Below the pieces are notes generated by a model. It had not been told where the DNA came from. It saw only the letters and a list, made by a program, of their open reading frames with translations, and ran no database searches. From positions 310,001 through 374,000 of the forward strand of contig NZ_OOHJ01000015.1 in assembly GCF_900323885.1 (NCBI RefSeq): a stretch of DNA of 64,000 bases. The letters run 5' to 3'. The stretch is from [Actinomadura] parvosata subsp. kistnae. GTDB taxonomy: Bacteria; Actinomycetota; Actinomycetes; Streptosporangiales; Streptosporangiaceae. The translations under genes and the position numbers were made by a program. Of this stretch, positions 16,601 through 25,074 are shown piece after piece. Every line of letters starts with the position of its first letter. Within the stretch, counting starts at the first letter, position 1.

Positions 16601-17375
16601 GGCCGAGGGATTGCGGGTCAAGGGGCGGCAGATCGACTGGTTGCGAGCCCTCGAATCTCATGCCGAGGGACTGTGGCCCGAGCGGCTGCGAGCCTTCGGA
16701 TGCCTGGCCGAGGGGACCGGCCGGGGGCGGGGCGAGGGATTCCTCGGCCAGCGCCCGGGCCGTGGGGAGGTCGCCGGAAGCTTCGGCTTGCTCCAGGCGT
16801 AGGCGGAGTTCCAGGCGCTCCAGAGCCGCGTCCGCCTGGCGTCCCTCCGCGCGGAGGGTGGTGATCGCCTGGGCGAGGGTGGCGCGGCCGTGGGTGAGGT
16901 TGCCGAGCGTGAGCTGGATGGCGGCCAGACGGGACAGGGTCTCGGCGTCCAGGCCGTCCGCCATGGCGGCGACGATCTCGAACGGCACCTCAGGAGGGCG
17001 GAAGTCCGGGGCGATGGCGGGCGCCGGAGCGGTGGCCGGACCGCTCGTCCGGGCCGCGGCCGGACCCGTCACCGGAGCCGGACCGGTGGCCGTAGCGCTT
17101 GCCGGAGCCGGACCCGAACCGCTTGCCGAGGCTGGAGCCGAAACCGGACTCGTGCCCGGACCGCTTGCCGGGGCCAGAGGCATGGCCCGAGCTGGAGCGG
17201 TGGCCGGGGCCGGAGTCGGGGCGGGGGTCGGAGCGACTGCCGGGGCGGGAGGGGTGGCCGGAGTCGAGGGCGGGGCGGCGGTCGAGGGCGGGCGGCGTTC
17301 GGGGTGGGGGCGCGGGTGGGGTGGCGGCGCGGGTGGGGTGGCGGCGCGGCGTGGGGTGAGGGTGGGGGTGGGGTG
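13692..17375 (-). CDS. Giant TPR-CHAT protein, C-terminal segment with degenerate CHAT domain
   Basis: This frame carries a Pro/Ala linker, a long TPR array (blocks such as HLGNLGAAATAMGRPEEAVGHLTEAVERA and ALAYAGLSLLHEQRGEPAAAVPLAERALEL) and a C-terminal CHAT (caspase-like) domain ending in WASYVPIG. The CHAT fold is clear (LLHLIPHPALRGLPLHALS; SGLLLADG; LLHAGVRSALLTLWPV), but the catalytic positions are altered: LHLATHG-type reads LHLACPV, and SACETG-type reads TAHDPA. Both His and Cys of the dyad appear lost. The segment has no convincing own start, and its frame joins the upstream TPR segment through a frame change near 17.29-17.38 kb. It is probably part of one protein of about 2,400 residues starting at 20915. 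Confidence 0.75.
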   Translation of the reverse strand, partial: HPTPTLTPRRAATPPAPPPHPRPHPERRPPSTAAPPSTPATPPAPAVAPTPAPTPAPATAPARAMPLAPASGPGTSPVSAPASASGSGPAPASATATGPAPVTGPAAARTSGPATAPAPAIAPDFRPPEVPFEIVAAMADGLDAETLSRLAAIQLTLGNLTHGRATLAQAITTLRAEGRQADAALERLELRLRLEQAEASGDLPTARALAEESLAPPPAGPLGQASEGSQPLGPQSLGMRFEGSQPVDLPPLDPQSLGPEPEAPQPVDPQPLRPQPLGLESGGSQPFGSVSGSPQSLGPQSLGLESGSRHAVGPQSLEPSGPDAQERSYLLAKLSRYCRELGDLPAAHHYATRGCELRDERVIEHLGNLGAAATAMGRPEEAVGHLTEAVERARDADSALPAQLVQSLALLGAALTDLGRCEEAARAYEEGLALVEAPVWRALRVPLLSGRADLHLKLGELNEAAARYREAIALGEELGLRTGLALAYAGLSLLHEQRGEPAAAVPLAERALELERANGHGRGTVLALLSLARLGAPDRLEEALALAQHIGFPAAEAIALRHLASLDLPAPATPDPDATGLTEPDPATSAPDPATSASDRTTSAPATPHPGASDLALTTISYERARQRLTGAIDLLSDLGHDQELATAYHHRSIAEEGLGDVPAALADAERACALGREAARDRAIRLAVRLNLGMTAWTHAEQAKLAALTPEPPAQAPSPSPEPRHRSELTNRDMPEHPSGPADHDKPEQRSGPADRDKPEHRSKPAHGDKPENLTRAAHFTDLDDLVEAERRALETVQTLLTIARNTPDPDRAASIIRRARAAQADLEALWHRLESHAPALVALRRRKPPTRAQLDALVSVPDDRADDRPARGARALIGFHLGEGTAPGEGTVTVLAHRTGWPEPRAFPTPVGRALLEEFRRTLHGRRPGLLDIEARRHRADVWRRLADLLLSEVLDALGNGIDLLHLIPHPALRGLPLHALSPSGHLLIERFPVAYAPSATALAHAIDRPDRPGVGSLVLGHTTDPAARPAVEAEAREAATLLGGGTTGTAGTIGSTGGTTGGAALHLAHEATSARLQGSWNVLHLACPVVYDHADPCSSGLLLADGLLTARRLMTMNVTANLALITAHDPAPTPPEASSDGMAALSYALLHAGVRSALLTLWPVSPEITRALAHDLHTRLSAGATPATALRAAVLALRDLYGSAEPDLWASYVPIGLLEGSGPG
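14178..14243 (-). repeat. Gly/Thr-rich repeat in the CHAT domain
   Basis: Imperfect 9-12-bp units of the gtgccgcctgtg type encode a Gly/Thr/Ala-rich loop (GGGTTGTAGTIGSTGGTT) between two conserved CHAT blocks. The period keeps the frame. Confidence 0.6.
15057..15200 (-). repeat. Four 36-bp units inside the CHAT gene
   Basis: Exactly four head-to-tail 36-bp units (starts at 15057, 15093, 15129, 15165) encode 12-residue repeats of the type HRSGPADRDKPE between two helical regions. The period preserves the frame. Confidence 0.9.
16420..16725 (-). repeat. Degenerate SQPLGPQSLGLE-type repeats in the CHAT gene
   Basis: A stretch of about 100 residues built from variants of GSQPLGPQSLGLES, with words such as gggccgagggactg recurring on the plus strand. 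It interrupts the TPR array and is probably a disordered insert. Confidence 0.8.
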
Positions 17376-19714
17376 AGGGTGGAGAGGCCGGACTCCAGGT
17401 GGGCGCGGGCTTGGCGGAGTTCTCCGCTGGACTCCAAAGCGAGGGCTAGTTTGATCGAGGCGAGGGCTGTCAGGTGGGCGTGGCCGGTCGTGCGGAAGCA
17501 CTTCAGTGCCGATTCCAGGGCGGTCACCTGCGTGCGGAGGTCTCCTTCGCGGGCGGCGAGGGCGGCGAGGCGGTCGTGGGTGACGGCTTGCTTCAGGGGG
17601 TCGGCGGCGGCGAGGCGGAGGGCGGAGGAGAGCCGGTCACGGGCCTGCTGGGGCTCGCCCAGCCGGACGTGGGCCGCGGCGCGGCCGAGGGTGGCGGTGA
17701 AGAGGGCGTCCAGGTCGCCTTCCGCGGCGGCCAGGTCCGAGGCGCGGTCCAGGTCGGCCAGGGCGTCGTCGGCGCGGTCCAGCGCGGTCAGGCAGGAGGC
17801 GCCCATGACCAGCGCCATCGCCTCCTTGGACGGTGCCCGCAGGCCCGCGAACGCCTCCGCCGCCGCTGCGAACGCCTCCAGCGCCCGCTCCGGCTCGCCC
17901 TCCGTGTACGCCAGCACGCCCAGGTTGTAGCGCACCGACGCGGCCCCGTCGTGGTGGCCCAGCGACTCGTATTCGCGGCCGGCCAGCTCGAACGCCATCC
18001 TCGCGCCGTCGGTGTCGCCCCTGGCGCGGCGGCGCTGGCCTATGCGGTACCACTCGTCGGCGGGCTCACGGCGCCGGCCCCTTCGCCGGACGATCTCGAC
18101 CAGCCTCGTCTCGCACGCGGCCGCGTGGCCGTGATGGCCTCGGGCGGCCAGCGTGACGGCGTGCGCGTCGAGTGCCCGGCACGCCTCCTCCCACTCCCCC
18201 GCCGCCTCCAGCTCGATGGCGCACGCGGCCATGCGTTCGTTCGCCGCGGTGAGGTCGTCCTCGTCGAGGGCGGCCTTCGCTGCTGGTACGAGGGCCAGCG
18301 CGGCGGCCTGCCTGTCGCCTGCTGCCTGGTACAGCTCCCGGGCCCGGGAGGCGCAGGTGACGGCGGCGGGCGGGTCGTTCAGTGCCAGGTACGCCTCCGC
18401 TGCGTGCACCTGCTGGGTGGCCTCCTCGGCCGGCAGCCCGGCGGCCTCGCACTGGGCGGCGGCACGCAGGTACAGCTCGACGGCTCGGGCCGGGTTGCCG
18501 GTGCGGAGGTGGATGCGAGCCATGTTGCCGAGTTGGAGCGCCTCCGAGCGGGTGTCGGCGAGGGAGTGGTAGAGGGTGGCCGCGCGTTCGTAGGCGGAGA
18601 GGGCGCGCTGGTACTCGTCCAGGGCGGCGGGGGTGGTGGAGGCAACCTCGGTTCCGGTGGGAAGGGTCTCCTGGGCGGGGTGGAGGCGGCCGGTCTCGGA
18701 GGGGCGATGTCCCGGCTCGGGCTGGAGGTGGCCGGGTTCGGAGCGAAGGGGGGCGGGCTCTGAGGAGCGGTCACCGGGGTCGCGGTGCAGGCCGCCGGGG
18801 TTGGAGGCGTGGTGGCTGGGGTCAAGGTGATGAGCGCCGGGGGCGGTGGCGAGGTCTTCGTGGATGGCTGCCTGGGTGGACAGGGCGAAGGCGGCTCTGG
18901 GCAAGGAGCCTGATGACTCGAAGGCTCGTACCGCGCGGTCCAGGACCCGGACGGCGGTGCGGGGGCGGCCCGAGGTGGTCAGGCGTTGCGCTGCCTCCAG
19001 GAGGGACTCGGCGGGGTTCTCCGTGCCGCGTTCGGCGAGTTCCAGCAGCTTGAGGGTCGCCTCCTCGTCCGGCAGGCGTAGTGCCAGGGCGGTCGCGGCC
19101 CGGGACAGGTGCTCGTCCACGGCGGGCGGGGGGTCGAGGGTGGACAGCAGGGCCGCGTCGCCGTCCCCGGCCAGGGTCAGGGCTTCGGTCAGGTCGCGGG
19201 GGTCGTGTTGTGCGGTGTAGCGGGTCAGTAGTGCCTCGCACAGCTTTCGTTGTGCGGGGGCTGTCTGGGGTTGGGCGGATTTGAGGGCCAGCTCGACTCC
19301 CTGGCGGGCGGCCAGAACGGCCTCGCGCAGGTCCTCCGTGCGCCGGTCCCCCGTGCGCTGGTCCTCCGGGCGCTGGTCGGTGTGCGGCGTTTCGGTTGCG
19401 CGGTGGCGCAGGATTTCCGACATCAGGCCGTATGCCTCGATGTGGAAGCTGGGGGGCTGGTCGGACGTCAGGGCCTCGCGTAACGCGGTGATGGCCTCGT
19501 CGGTGGTGTCCGGGGTGAGGGCGAGGCGTAGTGCCCTGGCGAGCAGCAGGAGTGTGCCGGGTCGGCCGGGGTGCTGGGGGTCGTGGGCGGCCAGGGCGGT
19601 GCGGGCGGCGGCGATGGGTTCGGCGGGGTCGCCGCCGGTGATGACGGCCCTCCTGAGCAGGGCGTTGGCCAGGGTCGTCAGGAGTGTGGCGCGATCGGGG
19701 GACCAGCGGAAGCG
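17376..19714 (-). CDS. Giant TPR-CHAT protein, central TPR segment
   Basis: This middle reading frame encodes TPR-type helical hairpins, for example SEALQLGNMARIHLRTGNPARAVELYLRAA and ASVRYNLGVLAYTEGEPERALEAFAAAAEAF, with two low-complexity inserts (RSEPGHLQPEPGHRPSE-type 10-residue repeats near 18.68-18.83 kb). Reading upstream of its first ATG (19423) stays open and gives more TPR sequence (TLLTTLANALLRRAV), so that ATG is internal. At 19715 one extra base separates it from the N-terminal frame; near 17.29-17.38 kb a missing base in a C-rich proline linker separates it from the CHAT frame. The two changes cancel out. Such proteins are thought to be scaffolds or signalling hubs. Confidence 0.7.
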
Positions 19715-19715
19715 T

Positions 19716-20915
19716 CCCGGCCAGGTCGGGCGCGGGCTCCGTGCGGTCCGGGTGGGTCGTGGAGGGTGGGTGGTCTCGGGTGAGGGTGAGGGTGGGGCGG
19801 GTGGCCTGGTGGAGGGTGCGTATGGCGTCGTCGAGGTCGGCGAGGGCGCCGGTGGTGAGGTAGCGGTGCCAGCGGCGGTCGGCGAGCAGGCCGAGGCGGA
19901 GGGCGGGGTCGGCGGCGAGGGCGCGGGTGGTCTCGTCGGGGGCCACGTGCAGGGCTTCGAGCATTTCGGTGGCGGCTTCGAGCGAGCGGTCGTCGCCCGT
20001 CACGACGTACCAGTCGATGAGGCCGGACGCGTACGGTGCCACGACGCCCGGGTGGGCCCACTGCTCGTGCCAGAAGTCCAGTGCGCACTGCCCGGCCCTG
20101 ATGAACGCCAAAAGGTCGTCGTCCGCGTACGTGGTGGCGGCGCGGGCCTGGGTGAGGTCGACGAGGGTCAGGAGTGCCTGTGATCTTTCGTGACTGGCGG
20201 GCGGAGTTTCCGCGGCCGAGAGGTAGGCCCGTATCAGGTCCTCGTCGCCGGGGGACGCGGCGGCGAGGGCTGCTGCCAGGTCGCCCGTGTGGGCCGGGTC
20301 GCCGAGGGCGGCGCGCAGCAGCACGTGTACGGCGTCGAGGGCCGTGCCGCGTTCGCCGGTCGTGGTGTGCAGGCGCGCTAGTGCGTTGCCGACGGCGGCG
20401 AGGGCGCCGGGTGCCCAAGAAGGGTCGGTGGAGCGCATGGATTCCTGGAGGAGCAGCCGGGTCAGGCGTTCGCAGACGTCCGGGTCTGGGGGCGTGACGG
20501 CGCGGCGGACGAGGGCGTGGACGAGCAGCCCCACGTGCCGGTACGCGGCCGGGTCCACGTGGCCCAGCACCTCTTCGAGCAGCCCGGCCCACGTGCCGGC
20601 CGAGTCGCCCGGCGGGACGCGGGAGCCGCGCAGCTTCTCGGGCAGCCGGCCTGGGTCGAGCACGGCGACGGCGGCGAAGAAGGTGCCCGCCACGGCGGCG
20701 TCCCGGGTGGTGCGCGGGTCGAGACGGTAGCGGGCCAGGTGCAGGATGCCGATCTGCCGCCAGGTGGCCGCGTCGGACCGGTCGCCCGCGCACGCCCGCA
20801 TCGCCTGCTCGGCTTCGGACAGCGCCGCCGGATCCCAGATCAGCTCGGGATCGGCGGCCTGCTCGAACCGCGCGATGCGGGCGGCCAGCGCCGCGGCCGG
20901 TTCGGTCATGGGCAC
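19716..20915 (-). CDS. Giant TPR-CHAT protein, N-terminal segment
   Basis: About 400 residues beginning MPMTEPAAALAARIARFEQAADPELIWDP. It is all helical with TPR-like units near its end (LADLDDAIRTLHQAT). The region DAATWRQIGILHLARYRLDP and the repeated LLEE/LARLH helices match the N-terminal non-catalytic part of actinobacterial CHAT-TPR proteins. The frame runs on past 19715 into a Pro/Arg/His-rich sequence without meaning, whereas dropping one base (a T on the plus strand at 19715) restores DLAG-RFRWSPDRATLL and continues the TPR array. I therefore read this as the start of the same gene as the two segments downstream. Confidence 0.7.
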
Positions 20916-20982
20916 AGGCTCAGGCTCTCACCGGCGTGCGCCCGCGTACAGGACCGTCACTCAGGGTGTCGGCCCCAAGGAT

Positions 20983-21075
20983 CCGTCAGAGGGTCGGTCA
21001 GGGTTCCGGCTTCAGAAGGTCGGTCAGAGGGTCGGTCAGGGTTCAGGCTTCAGAGGGTCGGTCAGGGGTCAGCTC
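20983..21075. repeat. 38-bp tandem units at the GH39 3' end
   Basis: Two 38-bp units (20983-21020, 21021-21058) of the form cggtcagagggtcggtcagg... differ at only a few bases, and a partial third follows. The stop codon of the GH39 gene (21043-21045) lies inside the array and its last residues (DRPSEA) are encoded by it. Confidence 0.9.
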
Positions 21076-22758
21076 CAGGAAGGACACGGCCGGCATGGGG
21101 AGGTCGAACGTCAGGGTGAGCGTCGGCCCCGTGACGGTGGTGGGTGGGGTGAGGCGGTCGAGGCCGTCGGCTCGCCGCAGTGTCTCCCACTGGTCGCCGG
21201 TCGGCCAGTCGCCGCCGCCCATCGCCTGCCAGACCGCCTCCACGTTGGTGTGGGTGGCGTCGATGCGGTGGTGGGTGAGCGTGTACGTGCCGCGGTCCAG
21301 CCCTTCGACGGTGAGGTCGATCACGCGGGCCAGCTCGGGAGCCCCGGCGGCCTGGGCGCTGTTGAGGGTGCCGTTCCAGATGAGGATGCCGACCCGGCCG
21401 TCGCCGTGCCTGGCCGCCCATGCCTCGACCCCGGCGGCGTCCCCGCCGACCTCGGAAAAGAGCTCCGCCTCCCCCAGCCGCTGGGCCAGTGCGAGGGCGT
21501 GGAAGCGAGGTTTGCGCAGGTTGCCGACGGTGAGCAGGCCGAAGCCGCCGTGGAAGAGCCGGGGCGGCCGGCCCAGCTCCTCGAAGTGGTCGGACACCAC
21601 CCAGTGCGACAAGGCGTCGATCCTGCCCGCCGCGGACTTCATGCCGTGCAGCACGAACGCCGCCCCGAACGGCCCGTCGCCGATGCCGTGGAAGTGGGTG
21701 GGGGTGGGGCCCCATTCGGTCCACCAGATGGGCACGTCCCGCCCGTACGCGGAAAGGACGGGCCGCCAGTCGAGCGGCGCGTTGCCGTAGGTGTGGGTGG
21801 AGACGAAGTCGAGCGCGGCGCCGGACCGGGCGACGTGGGCGAGCAGGTCCTCGACCCAGCCATTGGCGGCGGAGGCGGGCCCGCCGACGCGCAGGTCGGG
21901 GTGCACGTCGCGGACGGCGGCGGCGGTGACGTCGTAGAGCAGGAAGTACTCCTCGCGGGTGCCGGACCAGAAGACGTCGAGGTTGGGCTCGTTCCAGACC
22001 TCGAAGGCCCAGCGGTCGATCAGGTCGCGCAGGCCGTAGCGGGCGGCGAGGTGCTCGACGAGGGCGCGGACGAGGTCGCCCCACGCCTCGAAGTCCTTGG
22101 GCGGCGAGATGATCGCCTCGTACTGGAAGACGGTCCTGGACGGGTCGGCGGCCAGGTCGCGGGGCATGAAGCCGAGCTCGACGACGGGCCGCAGGCCGAG
22201 CGCGACGACGCGGTCGTAGACGGCGTCGATGCGGGTGAAGTCGTAGGGCTCGCCGTGCCGGTAGACGCCGAGGTCGTCGCCGAGGACGGCGTGCGCGCGC
22301 ACGGCCTTGACGCCCAGCTCCTCGCGGGCGAGGCGCAGCGCCGCGGCCAGCTCCTCGCCGATGGGCCGGCCGCCGGTCCGGTCGGTGCTGAGCAGGTGGG
22401 ACAGGTGCTCGGAGCCGATCATGGGCGTCCAGGGCCGCGGCAGCTCGCGGGTGACCCGGCCCGCGTCCACCCGTACGGGGACGGTGGTCCCGGCGCGGGC
22501 GGGCAGCGGCGCGGCTTCGACGGGCGCGCTGAAGGGGCCCTGGCGGGGGCAGAGGGCGGCGACCGTGTAGGTGGCGAACCCGTGGCCGGTGTCCACGAAC
22601 CGGCAGGCGGGCACGGCGGGCACGTCCACCTCGGCGGGGACGGCGGGCGCGCCGTCGCGGTGGACGAGGTAGCCGATGGCGCCGGGCACGGGGTCCCAGG
22701 TGAGGGTGACGTGCCCGGCTCCGGGGACGGCGCGCAGGCCGGTGGGTGTCGCGATCAT
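21043..22758 (-). CDS. GH39-type glycoside hydrolase (beta-xylosidase-like)
   Basis: A 571-residue enzyme. Residues about 1-90 look like a fibronectin-III/Ig-type domain (GHVTLTWDPVPGAIGYLVHRDG). The TIM barrel follows, with acid/base Glu257 in EVWNEPNLDVFW and nucleophile Glu348 in PIWWTEWG, both positioned as in GH39 beta-xylosidases and alpha-iduronidases. A C-terminal beta domain follows. There is no signal peptide, so it probably acts on sugars after import. Its ATG overlaps the stop of the upstream glucoamylase-like gene (ATGA). It is the last gene of the LacI-controlled operon. The 3' end runs into a 38-bp tandem array that supplies its last codons and stop. The linkage hydrolysed cannot be told from sequence. 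Confidence 0.9.
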   Translation of the reverse strand: MIATPTGLRAVPGAGHVTLTWDPVPGAIGYLVHRDGAPAVPAEVDVPAVPACRFVDTGHGFATYTVAALCPRQGPFSAPVEAAPLPARAGTTVPVRVDAGRVTRELPRPWTPMIGSEHLSHLLSTDRTGGRPIGEELAAALRLAREELGVKAVRAHAVLGDDLGVYRHGEPYDFTRIDAVYDRVVALGLRPVVELGFMPRDLAADPSRTVFQYEAIISPPKDFEAWGDLVRALVEHLAARYGLRDLIDRWAFEVWNEPNLDVFWSGTREEYFLLYDVTAAAVRDVHPDLRVGGPASAANGWVEDLLAHVARSGAALDFVSTHTYGNAPLDWRPVLSAYGRDVPIWWTEWGPTPTHFHGIGDGPFGAAFVLHGMKSAAGRIDALSHWVVSDHFEELGRPPRLFHGGFGLLTVGNLRKPRFHALALAQRLGEAELFSEVGGDAAGVEAWAARHGDGRVGILIWNGTLNSAQAAGAPELARVIDLTVEGLDRGTYTLTHHRIDATHTNVEAVWQAMGGGDWPTGDQWETLRRADGLDRLTPPTTVTGPTLTLTFDLPMPAVSFLELTPDRPSEA

Positions 22759-24239
22759 CCGACCTGCCAATCCTCGAGCCGCAGCACCGGCCGCAGCTTG
22801 CTTTCGACGCCGGAGCCGGCGAAGTAGCGGTGCAGGGCGCCGCCGGCGAGCACGTTGCCGAGCGCGGCCATGGCCATGCCCTGGTCGAGCGCCAGGTACC
22901 ACTTGGACACGACGCCGGTGCGGACGGCGATGGCGTCGTAGAAGCCGCCGGGCCCGTAGGCGTCGAAGTCGCGGCGCAGCTTGGCGAGGTTGTCGAGGGC
23001 GGCCTGCCTGGCGTACGGCAGGGCGAGGAAGCTGGCGTGCGGGGTGACGACGCCGTCCCCGTACGCCTGGGGCAGCGGCTTGGCGGGCCGGCAGCCCTCG
23101 TAGCCGGGGTCGACGCTGGTGCGTTCGCGGTCGGAGGGGTAGCCGGGCTCGTCCATGCCGAGCTGGTCCACGCCGTAGACGTTGTAGCCGCCGTGGGGGT
23201 CGTTGGACGGGGAGAAGCCCCAGTAGCCGTACTTCGCCTCGTTCAGGCCGTGCTCGATCTGGGCGCGGACGAACACCGGGTGGTTGCGGCCCCAGCTTCT
23301 GGGCGCCCACCTGGCCTCGGGGACGACGAGGTCGGGCATGAGGGCCTCGAACATGGAGCCGCCCCAGTTGGGGACGTAACGCAGGCCGCGGTATTCGTAG
23401 GTGCCCTCCCAGACGTTGACCCCCATGTACCGCTTCCAGGACCCGGTGGGCCGTTGCTCCTGCCAGCCGTAGTCGCAGCCGTTGTCGGGGAAGGTGCGGT
23501 AGGGGCCGAAGTAGCTCTCGGGCGGGAGCTGGCCGAGGGCGATGCCGACGTACTGGCCGATGCGGGTCTCGGCGGGGGCGCCGTAGTGGTGGCAGGTGGA
23601 GTAGACGGTGACGCCGGTGCCGGCGTAGTCGGTGGGCAGGTTGCAGTCCTGGGGCGGCGGTTCGGGCCAGAAGCCGCCGCGCAGCAGGCCGGTGCCGGCG
23701 TCGGGGCGGGCGGCCGGGTCGTAGTAGGCGGTGAAGTCCATGGAGGCCAGCAGGGCGTTGGCGGCCTTGGCGTGGGCGGGGATGGCGTTGCGGACCATCA
23801 TGAGGGCGGTGGCCAGCCAGCCGTTGTCGACGCTGGAGGCGAACGGGTGGATGGGGTCGCCGGAGTCGGGGAAGCTGCGGGCGAGCTGGAGGGTGGCGGG
23901 GTCGTACCAGTTGTAGAACTGGCCGGTGGGGGTGTTGCGTTCGAGGCGGGCCAGCGCGTCGAGCACCTTGCCGATCCTGGCGGTGGCGTCGCGTGGGGTG
24001 ATCAGGCGCAGGTCGCGGGCGGTGAGGGTGCTCCACACGTACGTGGCGATGTTGGTGGGCGAGGTGATGCGGGCCCTGGTCTTCAGGTCGCCGGTGACCT
24101 TGTCGGCGGGCAGGCCGGTGGCGGGCTCGACCATGGCGGTCATGGAGCGCCAGGTGTCCTTGGCGTAGCGCCATAAGGTGTCGTCCGCGTTCATGGGAGT
24201 GGTCAGGGAGAGCACGAGCAGGCAGGACAGGACGCGCAT
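22755..24239 (-). CDS. Secreted glucoamylase-like (PF10091, GH144-related) glycosidase
   Basis: A 494-residue protein with a short signal peptide (MRVLSCLLVLSLTTPMNA). Its domain matches the 'putative glucoamylase' family: NIATYVWSTLTARDL, TPTGQFYNWYD, SVDNGWLATAL, NWGGSMFEALMPDLV, YGYWGFSPSNDP, GVVTPHASFLAL and LDQGMAMAALGN appear in the family's order. Characterised relatives (GH144) are endo-beta-1,2-glucanases, but specificity inside this family is poorly covered, so a beta-glucan is only a guess. It sits between the permease gene (10 bp) and the GH39 gene (4-bp overlap), consistent with extracellular depolymerisation feeding the ABC importer. Confidence 0.85.
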   Translation of the reverse strand: MRVLSCLLVLSLTTPMNADDTLWRYAKDTWRSMTAMVEPATGLPADKVTGDLKTRARITSPTNIATYVWSTLTARDLRLITPRDATARIGKVLDALARLERNTPTGQFYNWYDPATLQLARSFPDSGDPIHPFASSVDNGWLATALMMVRNAIPAHAKAANALLASMDFTAYYDPAARPDAGTGLLRGGFWPEPPPQDCNLPTDYAGTGVTVYSTCHHYGAPAETRIGQYVGIALGQLPPESYFGPYRTFPDNGCDYGWQEQRPTGSWKRYMGVNVWEGTYEYRGLRYVPNWGGSMFEALMPDLVVPEARWAPRSWGRNHPVFVRAQIEHGLNEAKYGYWGFSPSNDPHGGYNVYGVDQLGMDEPGYPSDRERTSVDPGYEGCRPAKPLPQAYGDGVVTPHASFLALPYARQAALDNLAKLRRDFDAYGPGGFYDAIAVRTGVVSKWYLALDQGMAMAALGNVLAGGALHRYFAGSGVESKLRPVLRLEDWQVG

Positions 24240-24249
24240 GGGTGCTCCT

Positions 24250-25074
24250 CTACTTGAGGCCGGTGGTGGCGATGCCCTGGATGAAGAAGCGCTGCAGGAA
24301 GACGAACAGGAACAGGATCGGCGCGATGACCACGACCGACCCGGCGACCAGCAGGTTGTAGTGGGTGCCCTCGTTGCCGTTGAGGATGTTGAGCGCGACG
24401 GGCAGGGTGTACATGTCCTCGCTCTGGGCGACGACGGCGGGCCAGAGGAAGTTGTTCCACGAGCCGAGGAACGTGATGAGGCCGAGCGTGGCCAGCGCGG
24501 GCCCGCACAGCGGCAGGATGATGGTGAAGAAGACGCGGAACTCCCTGGCGCCGTCCACGCGGGCCGCGTCGATCAGCTCGTCCGGCAGGTCGGCGATGAA
24601 CTGCCGCATCATGAACACGCCGAGCGGCGTCACCAGGGTCGGCAGGATGATCCCGATGAAGGTGTTGACCATCCCGAGCCGGGCGATCAGCACGAACTGC
24701 GGCATCATCACGACGATCGCGGGGATGGCGAGCTGCACGAGCACGAGGCCGAAGGCGAGGTTCTTGCCGCGGAAGGAGAGCTTGGCGAAGGCGTAGCCGG
24801 TCATGGAGCAGAACAGCAGGTTGGTGGCGACCAGCACGAGCGCGATGATCATGCTGTTGGCGAACGCGGTGCCGAGGTCCACCCGGCCGAACAGCTCGGC
24901 GAAGTTGCCGAGCGTCCACGTCTCGGGCCAGAACGTCGGCGGGTCGCGCCGGATCTCCCGCTCCGGCTTGAGCGAGCTGAGCGCCGTCCACAGGAACGGC
25001 CCGGCGACCAGCACCAGGCCCAGCGACAGGCCGAGGTGGACGACGAGGCGCTGGCGGCGGGTGGTTCTGGTCAT
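24250..25074 (-). CDS. Carbohydrate ABC transporter permease (MalG-like)
   Basis: A 274-residue inner-membrane permease with six predicted spans. The EAA loop is ELIDAARVDGAREFRVFFTIILPLCGPAL (about residues 160-190), where the importer ATPase docks. The N-terminus REIRRDPPTFWPETWTLGNFAELF is typical of MalG/CUT1 proteins. ATG overlaps the stop of the upstream permease gene (ATGA), a sign of translational coupling. No ATPase gene is present in the cluster; in related actinomycetes a shared MsiK-type ATPase serves many such importers. Confidence 0.92.
   Translation of the reverse strand: MTRTTRRQRLVVHLGLSLGLVLVAGPFLWTALSSLKPEREIRRDPPTFWPETWTLGNFAELFGRVDLGTAFANSMIIALVLVATNLLFCSMTGYAFAKLSFRGKNLAFGLVLVQLAIPAIVVMMPQFVLIARLGMVNTFIGIILPTLVTPLGVFMMRQFIADLPDELIDAARVDGAREFRVFFTIILPLCGPALATLGLITFLGSWNNFLWPAVVAQSEDMYTLPVALNILNGNEGTHYNLLVAGSVVVIAPILFLFVFLQRFFIQGIATTGLK

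Noticed and set aside
13692..20915. Programmed ribosomal frameshifting in the TPR-CHAT gene
   Set aside because: There is no slippery heptamer or downstream pseudoknot signal at either change, and similar breaks occur in unrelated genes of the window; sequence error fits better.
20746..22827. Long open frame on the strand opposite GH39 and the TPR-CHAT start
   Set aside because: It is a shadow of third-position GC bias. It has no domain, its composition is Gly/Val/Asp-rich, and it lies antisense to well-supported genes.
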